Positions 8,114 through 17,793 are shown, counted from the stretch's first letter. The stretch: DNA of 64,000 nucleotides from DATBVX01 sp035263105 (GCA_035263105.1 DATFRO010000108.1:1-64000), one strand, 5' to 3'. The notes: generated from the letters alone by a model not told the origin. A program made the numbers and translations.

Positions 8114-9349
8114 ATGGAGCTGACGCTTTGGCAGACCTCTCGGACCCTGTGCGCGCGGGCAGTCCACCTGATCTTGTTGACCGGGCTGGTCGCGGGCTGT
8201 TCCAGCTCGGGGCCCAAAAAGGACTCCACTGAGGCGCCTCCGCCGCCGCCGGCAGCCCAGTCCTCGGCCGCCATGCCTGCGGAGCCGGCCACCACCATGC
8301 CCGAGCCGTCCGCGGGTGGCGCGATGGCGAGCAGCGCGGAAAGCGCGCCGATGCAGCAGTCCAGCGGTCCCGTGATCGCGGAAAATGCCCCCAAGACCTA
8401 CACCGTCCAGAAGGGCGACACCCTCTGGGACCTGTCCTCGAAGTTCCTGCGCGACCCGTGGCTGTGGCCGGAGATCTGGCAGGTCAACCCGCAGGTCGAG
8501 AACCCACACCTTATATACCCCGGTGACACGCTCACCCTCGCCTATGGGGCCGATGGCACCCCGGAGCTGCGCCTCGAGCGTGGCGCCACCGCCAAGATGA
8601 GCCCGCGCATGCGCAGCGAGCCGTTGCAGGGAGCGATCACCGCGATTCCCTACGACATCGTGGCCGCCTTCATGTCCAAGCCGAGCGTGCTGGAGAAGGG
8701 CGAGATCAGGAGCTCGCCGTACGTCGTGGCCTCACGCGAGCAGCATCTTGCCGCCAGCATCGGCAATACGATTTATGCCAAGGGCAAGCTCGATGGCGAA
8801 AACGGTTCGCGCTTCAACGTGATCCATGTCGGGGACCCGCTCATCGACCCCGAGGACAACAAGCTCGTCGGCTACCAGGGTATCTATACCGGCGCGGCGC
8901 GCATGGTCGAACAGGGCGAACCGTCGACCCTCCTGCTCACCGAGTCGGCGCGGGAAACCGTGGATGGTGACCTGGTGTTCCCGGGCACCTATGACACGCC
9001 GCTCGACTTCGTGCCGCACGCGCCTGCGAGCCAGGTCGACGGCGAGATCATCTCCATCGTCAATGCCCTCTCGATGGTGGGCAAGTACCAGGTCGTGGTG
9101 ATCAACCGCGGCAGCAGCCACGGTCTCGAGCCGGGTCACGTGCTCGCGATCCTGCACGACGGTTCGCGCGTGAAGGATCCGAAATCGCGCGGCGTCAGCA
9201 TGAGCGCCGGCGTCGGCGGCACCGTGCAGCTGCCGGACTACAAGGCTGGTACCTTCATGGTCTTCAAGACCTATGACCGCATCAGCTACGGCCTGGTAAT
9301 GGAATCCGAGTACCCGATCCGTAACTACGACCGGGTCACCAACCCGTAA
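8114..9349 (+). CDS. LysM-domain lipoprotein
   Basis: 411 residues with an ideal Shine-Dalgarno (AAGGAG, 7 bases before ATG). The N-terminus is a lipoprotein signal with lipobox LVAGC (Cys29), followed by a Pro/Ala/Ser-rich linker of about 60 residues. A LysM domain lies near residues 96-145 (YTVQKGDTLWDLSSKFL ... YPGDTL), which binds peptidoglycan. The remaining 250 residues form a beta-rich C-terminal region conserved in LysM proteins found just upstream of dprA. It is predicted to sit in the outer membrane or periplasm and contact the wall; its precise role is not known. dprA follows after a small hairpin. Confidence 0.88.
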   Translation: MELTLWQTSRTLCARAVHLILLTGLVAGCSSSGPKKDSTEAPPPPPAAQSSAAMPAEPATTMPEPSAGGAMASSAESAPMQQSSGPVIAENAPKTYTVQKGDTLWDLSSKFLRDPWLWPEIWQVNPQVENPHLIYPGDTLTLAYGADGTPELRLERGATAKMSPRMRSEPLQGAITAIPYDIVAAFMSKPSVLEKGEIRSSPYVVASREQHLAASIGNTIYAKGKLDGENGSRFNVIHVGDPLIDPEDNKLVGYQGIYTGAARMVEQGEPSTLLLTESARETVDGDLVFPGTYDTPLDFVPHAPASQVDGEIISIVNALSMVGKYQVVVINRGSSHGLEPGHVLAILHDGSRVKDPKSRGVSMSAGVGGTVQLPDYKAGTFMVFKTYDRISYGLVMESEYPIRNYDRVTNP

Positions 9350-9364
9350 CCGCAACCTCTGTCG

Positions 9365-9384
9365 CGGCGACATGGATGTCGCCG
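9365..9384. repeat. short perfect hairpin between LysM gene and dprA
   Basis: CGGCGACAT-GG-ATGTCGCCG gives a perfect 9-base inverted repeat in the 45-base gap. There is no T-run after it, so it is not a standard terminator. It may protect the LysM mRNA end or reduce read-through into dprA. Confidence 0.5.
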
Positions 9385-9394
9385 AGAATGGCGC

Positions 9395-10522
9395 ATGGAC
9401 GCAGCCGCCGAAGAACGACGCGCCTGGGTAACGCTGCTCAGGATTCCCGGACTCACCTACGAACGTGTAGCTCGCGGCTTGCAGGCGGTCGGCAGCGCCG
9501 CGGAGCTCGCGCAGACTGCGGATCGCAGGCCGGAGCTGCTGGAACTCAGCGAACATGCGCGCCTGCAACTTCGCGCCCTCGACACGAAACTCATCGATGG
9601 CGATCTCGCCTGGCTCGACGGGCCGCAACGGCACCTGGTGCCACTGACCTCGCCCGATTATCCGGCGCTGCTCGCCCACGCCGGTGGTGCACCCCCGGCG
9701 CTCTATGTAATGGGCTCGGTGCAGGTGCTGTCGCAACCACAACTCGCCATCGTCGGCAGCCGCAACCCGACCGCCAGCGGGCGTGACACGGCGTTCGACT
9801 TCGCCGCGCATCTCGCGCGCTGCGGATTGACGATCACGAGTGGTCTGGCCGAGGGCATCGACGCCGCAGGCCATCGCGGCGCTCTGTCGGCCGGGCGCGA
9901 GACGCTTGCGGTCTGCGGCACCGGGCTCGACGTCGTGTACCCGGAGCATCATGCGGAACTTGCGCGCTCCATTGCCGCACACGGCGCGCTGGTGTCGGAG
10001 TTTCCGCCGGGCACGGCGCCGCGGCGCGAGTACTTTCCGCAACGCAATCGCATCATCAGCGGCTTGAGCCTCGGAACTCTGGTGGTGGAGGCCGCGCGGC
10101 AGAGCGGCTCGTTGATCACCGCGCGTCATGCGACGGAGCAGGGACGCGAGGTTTTCGCGATTCCCGGATCCATTCACAACCCGATGTCACGCGGCTGCCA
10201 CCGGCTGATTCGCGACGGCGCGAAGCTGGTGGAAACGGCCGAGGATATTCTCTCGGAACTGCACTGGAACACGACCGATGTGAACGCTCCGGCGGGCGCC
10301 GCCAAGCCTGAAGGCGCTGACAGCGGCGCCGGGGGATTGGACAAAGAATACGAAATCCTGTTAGATGCGCTCGGCTTCGATGCCTTGGGGCCGGATGCCC
10401 TGATCGAGCGCAGCGGCCTCAAGCCCGAAGCAGTCGCTTCGATGCTGCTCATCCTCGAGCTCAGAGGGCTGGTCGAAGCCCGTCCCGGCGGCCGCTACTG
10501 CCGAAGTCCTACCAGGCGGTGA
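9395..10522 (+). CDS. dprA: DNA-processing protein DprA
   Basis: 375 residues. A short N-terminal helical region (RAWVTLLRIPGLTYERVARGL) is followed by the Rossmann-like DNA-binding fold with LAIVGSRNPTASG (about 125), ITSGLAEGIDAAGH (about 150) and VCGTGLDVVYPEHH. The family C-terminal winged helix ends the protein (LDALGFDALGPDALIERSGL, EAVASMLLILELRGLV). DprA loads RecA onto incoming single-stranded DNA during natural transformation. The smg stop/start spacing (1 base) indicates an operon dprA-smg. Its presence alone does not prove competence, since most bacteria carry dprA. Confidence 0.96.
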   Translation: MDAAAEERRAWVTLLRIPGLTYERVARGLQAVGSAAELAQTADRRPELLELSEHARLQLRALDTKLIDGDLAWLDGPQRHLVPLTSPDYPALLAHAGGAPPALYVMGSVQVLSQPQLAIVGSRNPTASGRDTAFDFAAHLARCGLTITSGLAEGIDAAGHRGALSAGRETLAVCGTGLDVVYPEHHAELARSIAAHGALVSEFPPGTAPRREYFPQRNRIISGLSLGTLVVEAARQSGSLITARHATEQGREVFAIPGSIHNPMSRGCHRLIRDGAKLVETAEDILSELHWNTTDVNAPAGAAKPEGADSGAGGLDKEYEILLDALGFDALGPDALIERSGLKPEAVASMLLILELRGLVEARPGGRYCRSPTRR

Positions 10523-10523
10523 A

Positions 10524-11000
10524 ATGAAAGAAGGCGTCCTCGATATCCTCATCTACCTTTTCGAAAACTACATGGACGACGCGGAACCCTACCCGCGACC
10601 GGATCGCACGCTGCTCAAGGAGGAACTGGAGCACGCCGGTTTCGAAGGCGCTGACGTGAGTCGCGCGCTGCACTGGCTCGACGGTTTGAAGGAATCCCCT
10701 GACAGCGAATCGGAACGCGCCGCGGAGCGCGCGGTCCGTGTGTTCAGTGGCGTCGAGCAACTGCGCCTCGACACCGACTGCCGCGGTTACCTCATGCACC
10801 TGGAGCACATCGGGATCCTGTCGGCGAGCCAGCGCGAGCTGGTGATCGACCGGCTGATGGCGCTGGACGCGGACGACATCGACATCGACAAGGTGAAATG
10901 GGTGGTGCTGATGGTGCTCTTCAGCCAGCCCGGCCAGGAGCAGGCCTACGCGCGCATGGAAGACCTGGTATTCGAGGAGCGCTCCAACGCGATTCATTGA
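10524..11000 (+). CDS. smg: Smg family protein (DUF494)
   Basis: 158 residues beginning MKEGVLDILIYLFENYM, the signature start of the Smg/DUF494 family, and ending with the conserved AYARMEDLVFEE. It begins one base after the dprA stop. The protein is acidic and predicted all-helical. Its biochemical role is unknown; the dprA-smg-topA neighbourhood is conserved across Gammaproteobacteria, which supports the assignment. A rho-independent terminator follows at 11035-11066. Confidence 0.94.
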   Translation: MKEGVLDILIYLFENYMDDAEPYPRPDRTLLKEELEHAGFEGADVSRALHWLDGLKESPDSESERAAERAVRVFSGVEQLRLDTDCRGYLMHLEHIGILSASQRELVIDRLMALDADDIDIDKVKWVVLMVLFSQPGQEQAYARMEDLVFEERSNAIH

Positions 11001-11034
11001 GCCATGAGGCGACCGAACCGCCTGCCCATCACCC

Positions 11035-11066
11035 ACCGCGGCCGGCTCCGCGGTTTTCATTTTTTT
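11035..11066 (+). terminator. rho-independent terminator after smg
   Basis: Stem ACCGCGG (11035-11041) pairs with CCGCGGT (11048-11054) around a 6-base loop, followed by TTTCATTTTTTT. It ends the lysM-dprA-smg unit, so topA, which starts 27 bases later, must have its own promoter or depend on read-through. Confidence 0.85.
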
Positions 11067-11092
11067 GACGGACTGCGAAATTTCGAGCCCGC

Positions 11093-13630
11093 ATGACGGC
11101 AAACCTGGTCATCGTGGATTCGCCGGCCAAGGCGAAGACCATCAAGAAGTACCTCGGCAAGGAGTACGAGGTACTGGCTTCCTATGGTCACGTGCGCGAC
11201 CTGGTGCCCAAGGAAGGCGCGGTCGATCCCGATCACAACTTCCGCATGCAGTACCAGTTGATCGAGCGCAACGAGCGGCACGTGAACGCGATCGCGCGCG
11301 CCTTGCGCAAGGCGAAGGCGCTGTATCTCGCGACCGACCCGGATCGCGAGGGTGAGGCGATCGCGTGGCACCTGCACGAGATCCTCAAGGAGCGCGGCGA
11401 CCTCAACGGCAAGGACGTGCACCGCGTGGCGTTCTACGAAATCACGCGCAACGGCATCCGCGAGGCGATCGATGCGCCGCGCGACCTGTCGCGCGACCTG
11501 GTGAATGCGCAGCAGGCGCGCCGCGCACTCGATTACCTGGTGGGGTTCAATCTCTCGCCGCTTTTGTGGAAGAAGGTGCGACGCGGACTGTCCGCCGGAC
11601 GCGTGCAGAGTCCGGCGCTGCGGCTCATCTGCGAGCGCGAAGAGGAAATCGCCGCCTTCAAAGCGCGCGAGTACTGGACCATCGACGCCACGGGCGAGCA
11701 CACGGCGCAGCAGTTCCCGCTCAAGCTGGTCGAGTACCAGGGACAGAAGGTCGAGCAGTTCTCGTTCCAGAACACCGCTGAAGCCCATGCGGTCGAGCGC
11801 ACGCTGACGAGCGCCGCCCATGGCCAGCTCAAGGTGCTGGAGATCGACCGCAAGCAGCGCCGCCGCAATCCCGCGCCGCCGTTCACGACCTCGACGCTGC
11901 AGCAGGAAGCGGCGCGCAAGCTCGGGTTCGGCACGCAACGGACCATGCGCCTCGCGCAACAATTGTACGAAGGTGTGGATACCGGCGATGGCGCGGTGGG
12001 CTTGATCACCTACATGCGCACCGACTCGGTGAATCTCGCCGCGGAAGCCGTGCAGGAGATGCGCGCCACGATCACGCGCCTCTATGGCGCCGACAGCGTC
12101 GCGGAGGAAGTGCGCATCTACAAGACGAAGTCCAAGAATGCGCAGGAAGCGCACGAAGCGATTCGCCCGACGACACCGTCACTCACGCCCAACGAGCTCG
12201 AGGGGCGGATGGATGCCGATCAGTTGCGCCTCTATGCGCTCATCTGGAAGCGCGCGATCGCATGCCAGATGAGCCACGCGCTGTTCGACACGGTCGCGGT
12301 CGACATGCTCGCGGGCGCGGACGGACCACAACGCCATGTGCTGCGCGCGAACGGCTCGACGCTGGTGAAGCCGGGCTACATGGCGGTTTACCAGGAAGAC
12401 TTCGACGACAGCTCGCAGGACGAGAGCGATCGCATCCTGCCGGCGATGCAGGTGGGCGACGGTGTGAAGCTGCTCGAGATCAAGCCGGAGCAGCATTTCA
12501 CGGAGCCGCCGCCGCGCTATTCGGAAGCCTCGCTCGTCAAGGCACTCGAGGAGCACGGCATCGGCCGCCCCTCGACCTACGCTTCGATCATCACGACGCT
12601 CAAGGATCGCGAGTACGTGGAGATGGACAGCCGCCGCTTCATCCCCACCGACATCGGCAAGATCGTCAACCGCTTCCTCACCAAGAACTTCCACCGCTAC
12701 GTCGAGTACGGCTTCACCGCACGCATGGAAGACGCGCTGGATGCGATCTCGCGCGGCGAAGAGGACTGGGTGCCGCTCATGCACCAGTTCTGGAAGCCGT
12801 TCATCTCGCAGGTGGAGCACACCGAGAAGCATGTGACGCGCGAGGAAGTGGCGCAGGCTCGTGAACTCGGCACCGACCCGGTATCGGGCAAGCCGGTAAG
12901 CGTGCGCATGGGACGCTTCGGCCCGTTCGTGCAGATGGGCACCAAAGACGACGAGGAGAAACCGCGCTTCGCGGGCTTGAGGCCCGGCCAGAAGATGGAC
13001 AGCATCACGCTCGCCGATGCCATGGTGCTCTTCAAGCTGCCGCGCAACCTCGGGGAGACGGCGCAGGGCGAACCGATCCAGGCCAACGTCGGACGCTTCG
13101 GCCCGTACCTCAAGTACGGCAGCAAGTACGTGTCACTCAAGGAAGATGATCCGTACACCATCGAGCTGCCGCGCGCGCTGGTCGTCATCGAGCAGAAGAA
13201 GGTGGCGGACGCGAATCGCATCATCCTCGATTTCGCCGACGCCGGGATCCAGGTGCTCAACGGCCGCTACGGCCCCTACATCACCGACAAGACGCGCAAC
13301 GCCAAGATTCCCAAGGACCGCGACCCCAAGACACTGACCCTCGACGAGTGTCGCGAGCTGCTCGCGCAAGCGCCGGTGCGACGCGGGATGCGGGGCAGAT
13401 TCGGCAAGAAAGCCGCAGCGACGCCGCCCGCCGCCGAAACCACGGCTCCCGCCAAGGGAACGACGGCGCGTCCGACAGAGGGCGCGGCGCGTCCGGCTGC
13501 CAAGGCCAGGCCGATCGGCAAGGCGGTCCCCGCGCCGATCGACGCCAAGGCGGCGGCGAAGGCCAAGCGGCCGACGACGAAGAAAAAGAAAGTTGTGCAA
13601 AAGCGCACACCCACTCGCAAGGCGGGCTGA
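11093..13630 (+). CDS. topA: DNA topoisomerase I (type IA) without zinc fingers
   Basis: 845 residues. The Toprim domain opens the protein (NLVIVDSPAKAKTIKKYLG) and includes ATDPDREGEAIAWHL near residue 83. The catalytic tyrosine is Y307 in GLITYMRTDSVNL. Core elements include LSAGRVQSPALRLICEREEEI and YSEASLVKALEEHGIGRPSTY. The C-terminal part has three repeats of the GRFGPFVQMG / GRFGPYLKYG / GRYGPYITD type instead of the Cys4 zinc ribbons of E. coli TopA, then a roughly 90-residue Ala/Lys/Pro-rich basic tail ending KRTPTRKAG. It relaxes negative supercoils. A terminator sits just upstream; no clear topA promoter is visible. Confidence 0.97.
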   Translation: MTANLVIVDSPAKAKTIKKYLGKEYEVLASYGHVRDLVPKEGAVDPDHNFRMQYQLIERNERHVNAIARALRKAKALYLATDPDREGEAIAWHLHEILKERGDLNGKDVHRVAFYEITRNGIREAIDAPRDLSRDLVNAQQARRALDYLVGFNLSPLLWKKVRRGLSAGRVQSPALRLICEREEEIAAFKAREYWTIDATGEHTAQQFPLKLVEYQGQKVEQFSFQNTAEAHAVERTLTSAAHGQLKVLEIDRKQRRRNPAPPFTTSTLQQEAARKLGFGTQRTMRLAQQLYEGVDTGDGAVGLITYMRTDSVNLAAEAVQEMRATITRLYGADSVAEEVRIYKTKSKNAQEAHEAIRPTTPSLTPNELEGRMDADQLRLYALIWKRAIACQMSHALFDTVAVDMLAGADGPQRHVLRANGSTLVKPGYMAVYQEDFDDSSQDESDRILPAMQVGDGVKLLEIKPEQHFTEPPPRYSEASLVKALEEHGIGRPSTYASIITTLKDREYVEMDSRRFIPTDIGKIVNRFLTKNFHRYVEYGFTARMEDALDAISRGEEDWVPLMHQFWKPFISQVEHTEKHVTREEVAQARELGTDPVSGKPVSVRMGRFGPFVQMGTKDDEEKPRFAGLRPGQKMDSITLADAMVLFKLPRNLGETAQGEPIQANVGRFGPYLKYGSKYVSLKEDDPYTIELPRALVVIEQKKVADANRIILDFADAGIQVLNGRYGPYITDKTRNAKIPKDRDPKTLTLDECRELLAQAPVRRGMRGRFGKKAAATPPAAETTAPAKGTTARPTEGAARPAAKARPIGKAVPAPIDAKAAAKAKRPTTKKKKVVQKRTPTRKAG

Positions 13631-13995
13631 CTACCAGCACGCGCTCACTCGCGCTGATGGCCGACCTGTCAGCGCTTTCGACTGCAAACGAAACGCGCCG
13701 TGATTATGTCCAGTCGGGGACGAAATGCTCCGACAGTGGGATTGAATTCACACTTTGCGAGGAGTAGTTTCGCGCGCGGGACCAACAGACAAGGCTGAGC
13801 CGCCGCGAGGCGGTGAAGGCCAGCAGCGGCACTTCCAAGCACCTGAAGCCGAAGAAAGCCGGATCGCAGGCACGGATCGAAGCGAAGCCGACGCGAACAA
13901 CAACAGATGCGGCAGCAGGCTCACGCGTAATGCCCCGTCTCTTGTGCATTCCCGCCGCGCCTCGCGCTGTGTGCCCCTTGTCCTCATAGAACTCT
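13631..13995. other. 365-base gap with no supported gene
   Basis: Between topA and the subtilase gene. Small open frames on both strands (for example 13755-13997 plus and 13704-13949 minus) are low-complexity, lack Shine-Dalgarno sites and resemble nothing known. A weak hairpin (CCGCC-GCGA-GGCGG, 13800-13813) is present. TTGAAT and TAGTTT with 17-base spacing near 13742-13770 are a possible weak promoter for the protease. Confidence 0.4.
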
Positions 13996-14001
13996 AAGGG
14001 G
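13996..14001 (+). promoter_or_regulatory. ribosome binding site that decides the subtilase start
   Basis: AAGGGG directly abuts ATG 14002 but lies 9 bases before ATG 14011. Only the second spacing is workable, so translation should begin at 14011 (MKIRRRRF) rather than at 14002 (MHHMKIRR). Confidence 0.6.
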
Positions 14002-14010
14002 ATGCATCAC

Positions 14011-17000
14011 ATGAAGATCAGGCGAAGAAGGTTCGTCGCGCCTGTGCTGAGCGCTGCGGTTGCAACGCTGTGCACGGTCTCGACGTTGAGCGCCGCAGAT
14101 CTTGCGGCGGCACGCGCCCGCGCCTTACCAGCGCAAATCGAGGCGGCGCGAATTGCGGATCCGGACGCGGTGCGACCGGTCGTCGATGCGAGTCTCGCCA
14201 ACGCCCAGGGAAGACAGCAGGTCATCGTGCGTCTGCGCACGCCTGCGGTGGGCGGCGGCGCCGGCTCGACTGCATCGCAGGTCCATGCGGAACAAACATC
14301 GTTCCTCGCGCGACTGGGTGCGACCGCGCCCTCCGCGCGCGTGCTCGGACGGGTGCAGCTGGTGCTCAACGCGGTGTTCCTGGAAGTCGATGCCAGCGAG
14401 ATTCACTCGCTGCGCGCCGACGGTTCCGTGACCCGCATCGCGCCGGTCGGCAATTACGAGAAGAGCCTGAGCGAAACCGTGCCGTACATCGGCGGTGAGA
14501 CGCTGCATGGCCTCGGCACGACCGGCAAGGGCGTGCGCGTCGCAGTGCTCGACAGCGGTGTCGACTACACGCACAAGGATCTCGGCGGCAGCGGCAATCC
14601 AGCCGACTTCGCGGCGAATGATCCGAACGTGCTCTCGCCGGGTGATGGCTTCCCCAACTCGCGCGTCGTCGGCGGCACCGACCTGGTCGGTGGCCTGTGG
14701 CCGAACACGCCAGGTGGCGTCACGCAGCCGGACGACGATCCACTCGACAAGGCCCCGGCCGGCCAGGTCGATGGCTCGGGACACGGCACGCACGTCTCCT
14801 CGATCATCGCCGGAGTCCAGGGCGTCGCCCCGGACGCCAAGTTGTACGCAGTAAAGGTCTGCTCGTCGGTCTCCACATCCTGCAGCGGCGTCGCGCTGAT
14901 CCAGGGCATGGAGTTCGCAGTGGATCCGAACGGTGACGGCGATCCGTCCGACCATGTCGACATCGTCAACATGTCGCTCGGCTCGGACTTCGGCCAGCCG
15001 TTCGATGACGATCTTTCGACCGCGGTCGACAACGCCACTTACCTCGGCGTGCTGACGGCAGCGGCGGCCGGCAATGCGGCCGATCGGCAGTTCATCGTCT
15101 CGACTCCGTCGGCGGCGCTGACCGCGATCTCGGTCGCGCAGACGGCGGTGCCCTCGGAAAAGGCGCAATTCATCACGATCGTGGCCCCTGCGCTCGGTGA
15201 CAAGGGCGCGGTTCCGCAGGCCTGGTCGCCGTCACCGGCGAACGCGCTGCAGGCAGCGTTGTTCTACGACACGACCAACGCCGGCACGCGCATCGGGTGC
15301 AGCGACGCCAATGGCACGAACCCGTGGACCGGCACACCACTCGCCGGTCGCATCGTGCTCGTCGATCGTGGCACGTGCGCGGCGAGTCTCAAGATCTCCA
15401 ACATCGGCGCCGCGGGCGGTATCGCGGGCATCATCGGCTTCGTCGATGCCTCGATCCCGTTCTCGTTCGCCTTCGGCGGCGGCACGATCACGATCCCCGG
15501 CTATGCGATCAGCCAGGTCGATGCGACCACCATGAAGACCGCGACCACGGTGAAGATCGATCCGGCGAACCAGCTGCTGCTGGTGGGCTCGGTCGTGAGC
15601 ACCTCCTCGCGTGGTCCGATGTTCCAGACCAAGCACATCAAGCCGGAGATCGGGGCGCCGGGCGCCTCGGTTTCTGCTGAGCACGGCACGGGCACCGGCC
15701 GTACGGCGTTTGGCGGCACCTCGGGCGCCACGCCGATGATCTCGGGCTCGGCAGCGCTGTTGCTGCAGTTCTATCGCGACCGCAACGAGTACGACGCCCC
15801 GAGCCGTGTGAAGCAGGCGCTGATCATGAGCGCCGACACGAGCACGAAGGCGCCGACTCAACCGGGCGCGCTGGTTCCGGACGCCGTTGCACCGATCAGC
15901 CGCATCGGCGGCGGTGAGGTGCGGGTGGATCGCGCTGCGCTGGCCACTGCTGAAGTCGGCCCGCTGGATCCGGACACCAACTACACCGGTGGCCTGAGCT
16001 TCGGTTACGTCGACGTCGACAAGGCCACGAAGCTCACGCGGGAAGTGGGTATCGGGAACAACTCCTGGTCGAGCCAGACGTTCACGATCACCTCATCCTT
16101 CCGCTACGCCAATGATGCGGCGAATGGCGCGGTGACGCTGTCGATGCCGTCGTCGGTCACGGTCCCGGGGATGAACTCCAAGACCGTGAAGGTGACGATG
16201 AACATTGACGGCACGAAGCTGCGCGACAACCTGATGAACGCCGGCGATCGTGGCGCGGACCCGCGTCCGCTCACTGCCAACGAGTACGACGGCTACATCA
16301 CCTTCACCAGCGCAAGCCAGACGCTGACACTGCCCTGGCATGTCCTGCCGCGCAAAGCGGCGAAGGTCGACAGCCGCAGCGGCACCGAGCTCAAGATCGT
16401 CAACGACGGCGACCCGAACACGGTCGACGCCGGCACGATGGTCCTGCGCAACCGCGGTGTGGGCACTGCCAATGTCGACGCGTACGCGTTGATGGCGATC
16501 AGCAACAACCTGCCCGAAGGCGCTCGCGGCGGCCAGAACCCGACGCCGGACCTCAAGGCGGTTGGCGTGAACACCTTCCCGGTCGGCCCGGGGGTGTGCG
16601 CGGCTGGTGCGTCCTTCGTGTGGGCGTTCGCCTTCAGCGATTGGGAGCGCCTCACGCTGCCGGGCTTTTACCGGCATGAAGTGTTGCTCGACACCAATCG
16701 CGACGGTGTGTTCGACTGGATCGTGTTCAACGCGCAGGCGACCAGTGGCCAGGTGGTGACCTTCTCGGGTCGCTACAGCCCGGCGCTCGACGGCGTAACC
16801 GGGGCTACCCAGGCGTTCTTCCTCACGGAGAACGGCACCAACTCCACCACCACGGTGCTCTACATCTGCGCCAACCAGGTCGGCCTCACAGCGGCTGACC
16901 TCCTCACGCGCAGTGTCGATGCCAAGTTCCGCGTCCGCGACTTCTACTTCGGCGGCGACGGCGACGAGGTCAACACCGTGACGCTGGTGCCGTTTGGTGA

Positions 17001-17232
17001 GCGGTTCCTCGGACTGCCGTCCGACATCGCCGGCAATACCAGTGCGAACCTGGACGTGCTCGATTTCGGTGAGCCTGGGCTGCCGAAGTCGCCCGACCTG
17101 GGCCTGCTGGTGATCACCAACGGCGATCGTTGCAGCGGCGCACCCGTCACCACAGGAAACTGTGGTGGGTCGACGCTGCAGACCGAGTCCCTGCTGTTCG
17201 CAGCGCCCGGAGGCGACGTCTTCGTACAGTAA
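14011..17232 (+). CDS. secreted subtilisin-like serine protease (S8) with PA insert
   Basis: 1073 residues. A Sec signal peptide (MKIRRRRFVAPVLSAAVATLC, cleavage near SAA/DLAA) is followed by an I9-like propeptide (about 65-155, VIVRLRTPAVGG ... VFLEVDASEIHSL). The peptidase S8 domain has Asp180 (VAVLDSGVDYTHKDL), His258 (GSGHGTHVSSIIAGV), oxyanion Asn355 (AAGNAADR) and Ser571 (GTSGATPMISGSAALL). A PA domain (about 400-520, IVLVDRGTCAAS) is inserted between Asn and Ser. The last 450 residues are beta-rich, probably fibronectin-III-like. The triad is intact, so the enzyme should be active outside the cell in peptide scavenging. It is monocistronic, ending in a strong terminator. Confidence 0.95.
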   Translation: MKIRRRRFVAPVLSAAVATLCTVSTLSAADLAAARARALPAQIEAARIADPDAVRPVVDASLANAQGRQQVIVRLRTPAVGGGAGSTASQVHAEQTSFLARLGATAPSARVLGRVQLVLNAVFLEVDASEIHSLRADGSVTRIAPVGNYEKSLSETVPYIGGETLHGLGTTGKGVRVAVLDSGVDYTHKDLGGSGNPADFAANDPNVLSPGDGFPNSRVVGGTDLVGGLWPNTPGGVTQPDDDPLDKAPAGQVDGSGHGTHVSSIIAGVQGVAPDAKLYAVKVCSSVSTSCSGVALIQGMEFAVDPNGDGDPSDHVDIVNMSLGSDFGQPFDDDLSTAVDNATYLGVLTAAAAGNAADRQFIVSTPSAALTAISVAQTAVPSEKAQFITIVAPALGDKGAVPQAWSPSPANALQAALFYDTTNAGTRIGCSDANGTNPWTGTPLAGRIVLVDRGTCAASLKISNIGAAGGIAGIIGFVDASIPFSFAFGGGTITIPGYAISQVDATTMKTATTVKIDPANQLLLVGSVVSTSSRGPMFQTKHIKPEIGAPGASVSAEHGTGTGRTAFGGTSGATPMISGSAALLLQFYRDRNEYDAPSRVKQALIMSADTSTKAPTQPGALVPDAVAPISRIGGGEVRVDRAALATAEVGPLDPDTNYTGGLSFGYVDVDKATKLTREVGIGNNSWSSQTFTITSSFRYANDAANGAVTLSMPSSVTVPGMNSKTVKVTMNIDGTKLRDNLMNAGDRGADPRPLTANEYDGYITFTSASQTLTLPWHVLPRKAAKVDSRSGTELKIVNDGDPNTVDAGTMVLRNRGVGTANVDAYALMAISNNLPEGARGGQNPTPDLKAVGVNTFPVGPGVCAAGASFVWAFAFSDWERLTLPGFYRHEVLLDTNRDGVFDWIVFNAQATSGQVVTFSGRYSPALDGVTGATQAFFLTENGTNSTTTVLYICANQVGLTAADLLTRSVDAKFRVRDFYFGGDGDEVNTVTLVPFGERFLGLPSDIAGNTSANLDVLDFGEPGLPKSPDLGLLVITNGDRCSGAPVTTGNCGGSTLQTESLLFAAPGGDVFVQ

Positions 17233-17254
17233 CGATCAGGACTGGTCAGTGACC

Positions 17255-17293
17255 AACGCCCCCCGGATGCAAGTCCGGGGGGCGTTTTCTTTT
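17255..17293 (+). terminator. strong rho-independent terminator after the subtilase
   Basis: A 13-base perfect stem (17255-17267 with 17274-17286, six consecutive C:G pairs) closes the loop TGCAAG and is followed by TTTTCTTTT. The end touches the stop codon of the convergent gene at 17293. Confidence 0.93.
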
Positions 17294-17793
17294 CAGCGGT
17301 CGGTCCTGGAGTTGTCTGGCGTGGAGAGCGAAGCGGCCGTCGAGCACAGCCGGAAGTAGCCGCTGTCGGCGACGCGGTAGTCCAGGATCTGCTCGCCCGC
17401 GTTCAGCAGCACTCGAAATCCCGAAGTCATCATCTGCGTGTAGAACTGGCCCGGCGTCGGGCAGCCCATCGACCCGTCGGCCCAGCTGGCGCGCTCGCTG
17501 GAAGCCACCTCCACCGTGGCATTCAGCCGCTTGGTGGCATCCGCCTTGACCTTGTCGAGCACGGCGGCTGGAGGTGACGCGGACACCGCCGGCGCCTGTT
17601 GTGCGACGGGTGCGGCGGGCTGATGGAAACGATCGCGCGCGGCTTTCTCGCTGGCTTCACGCCGCACGTCCGTTTTCGACGGGCTGGTAGCCGCAGGTGC
17701 ATCCGGCTTGCTGGCGGGCGGGGGCTCCTCCGCGCGAGACTGCACGCCCATTGCCACGACGAGCATCGCGAACAGGCTGACACTGACTTTCAT
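17293..17793 (-). CDS. small periplasmic protein with C-terminal GCPxPG-type domain
   Basis: 166 residues from ATG 17793, preceded by AGGAG with 9-base spacing; the frame stays open to 18021 but only this start has a ribosome site and signal peptide (MKVSVSLFAMLVVAMGVQS-RAEE). A Pro/Ala-rich linker leads to a C-terminal domain with 'GSMGCPTPGQFYTQMMTSGF', 'GEQILDYRVADSGYFRLC': two Cys flank the domain and may form a disulphide. This GCPxPG...YxY...LC pattern is common in uncharacterised secreted proteins; no function is assigned. A possible promoter -10 (TACACT on the minus strand, 17832-17837) lies upstream in the region shared with rlmJ. Confidence 0.8.
   Translation of the reverse strand: MKVSVSLFAMLVVAMGVQSRAEEPPPASKPDAPAATSPSKTDVRREASEKAARDRFHQPAAPVAQQAPAVSASPPAAVLDKVKADATKRLNATVEVASSERASWADGSMGCPTPGQFYTQMMTSGFRVLLNAGEQILDYRVADSGYFRLCSTAASLSTPDNSRTDR

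Noticed and set aside
13755..13997. 80-codon plus-strand frame before the subtilase gene
   Set aside because: No Shine-Dalgarno, low complexity and no hydrophobic or conserved segment.
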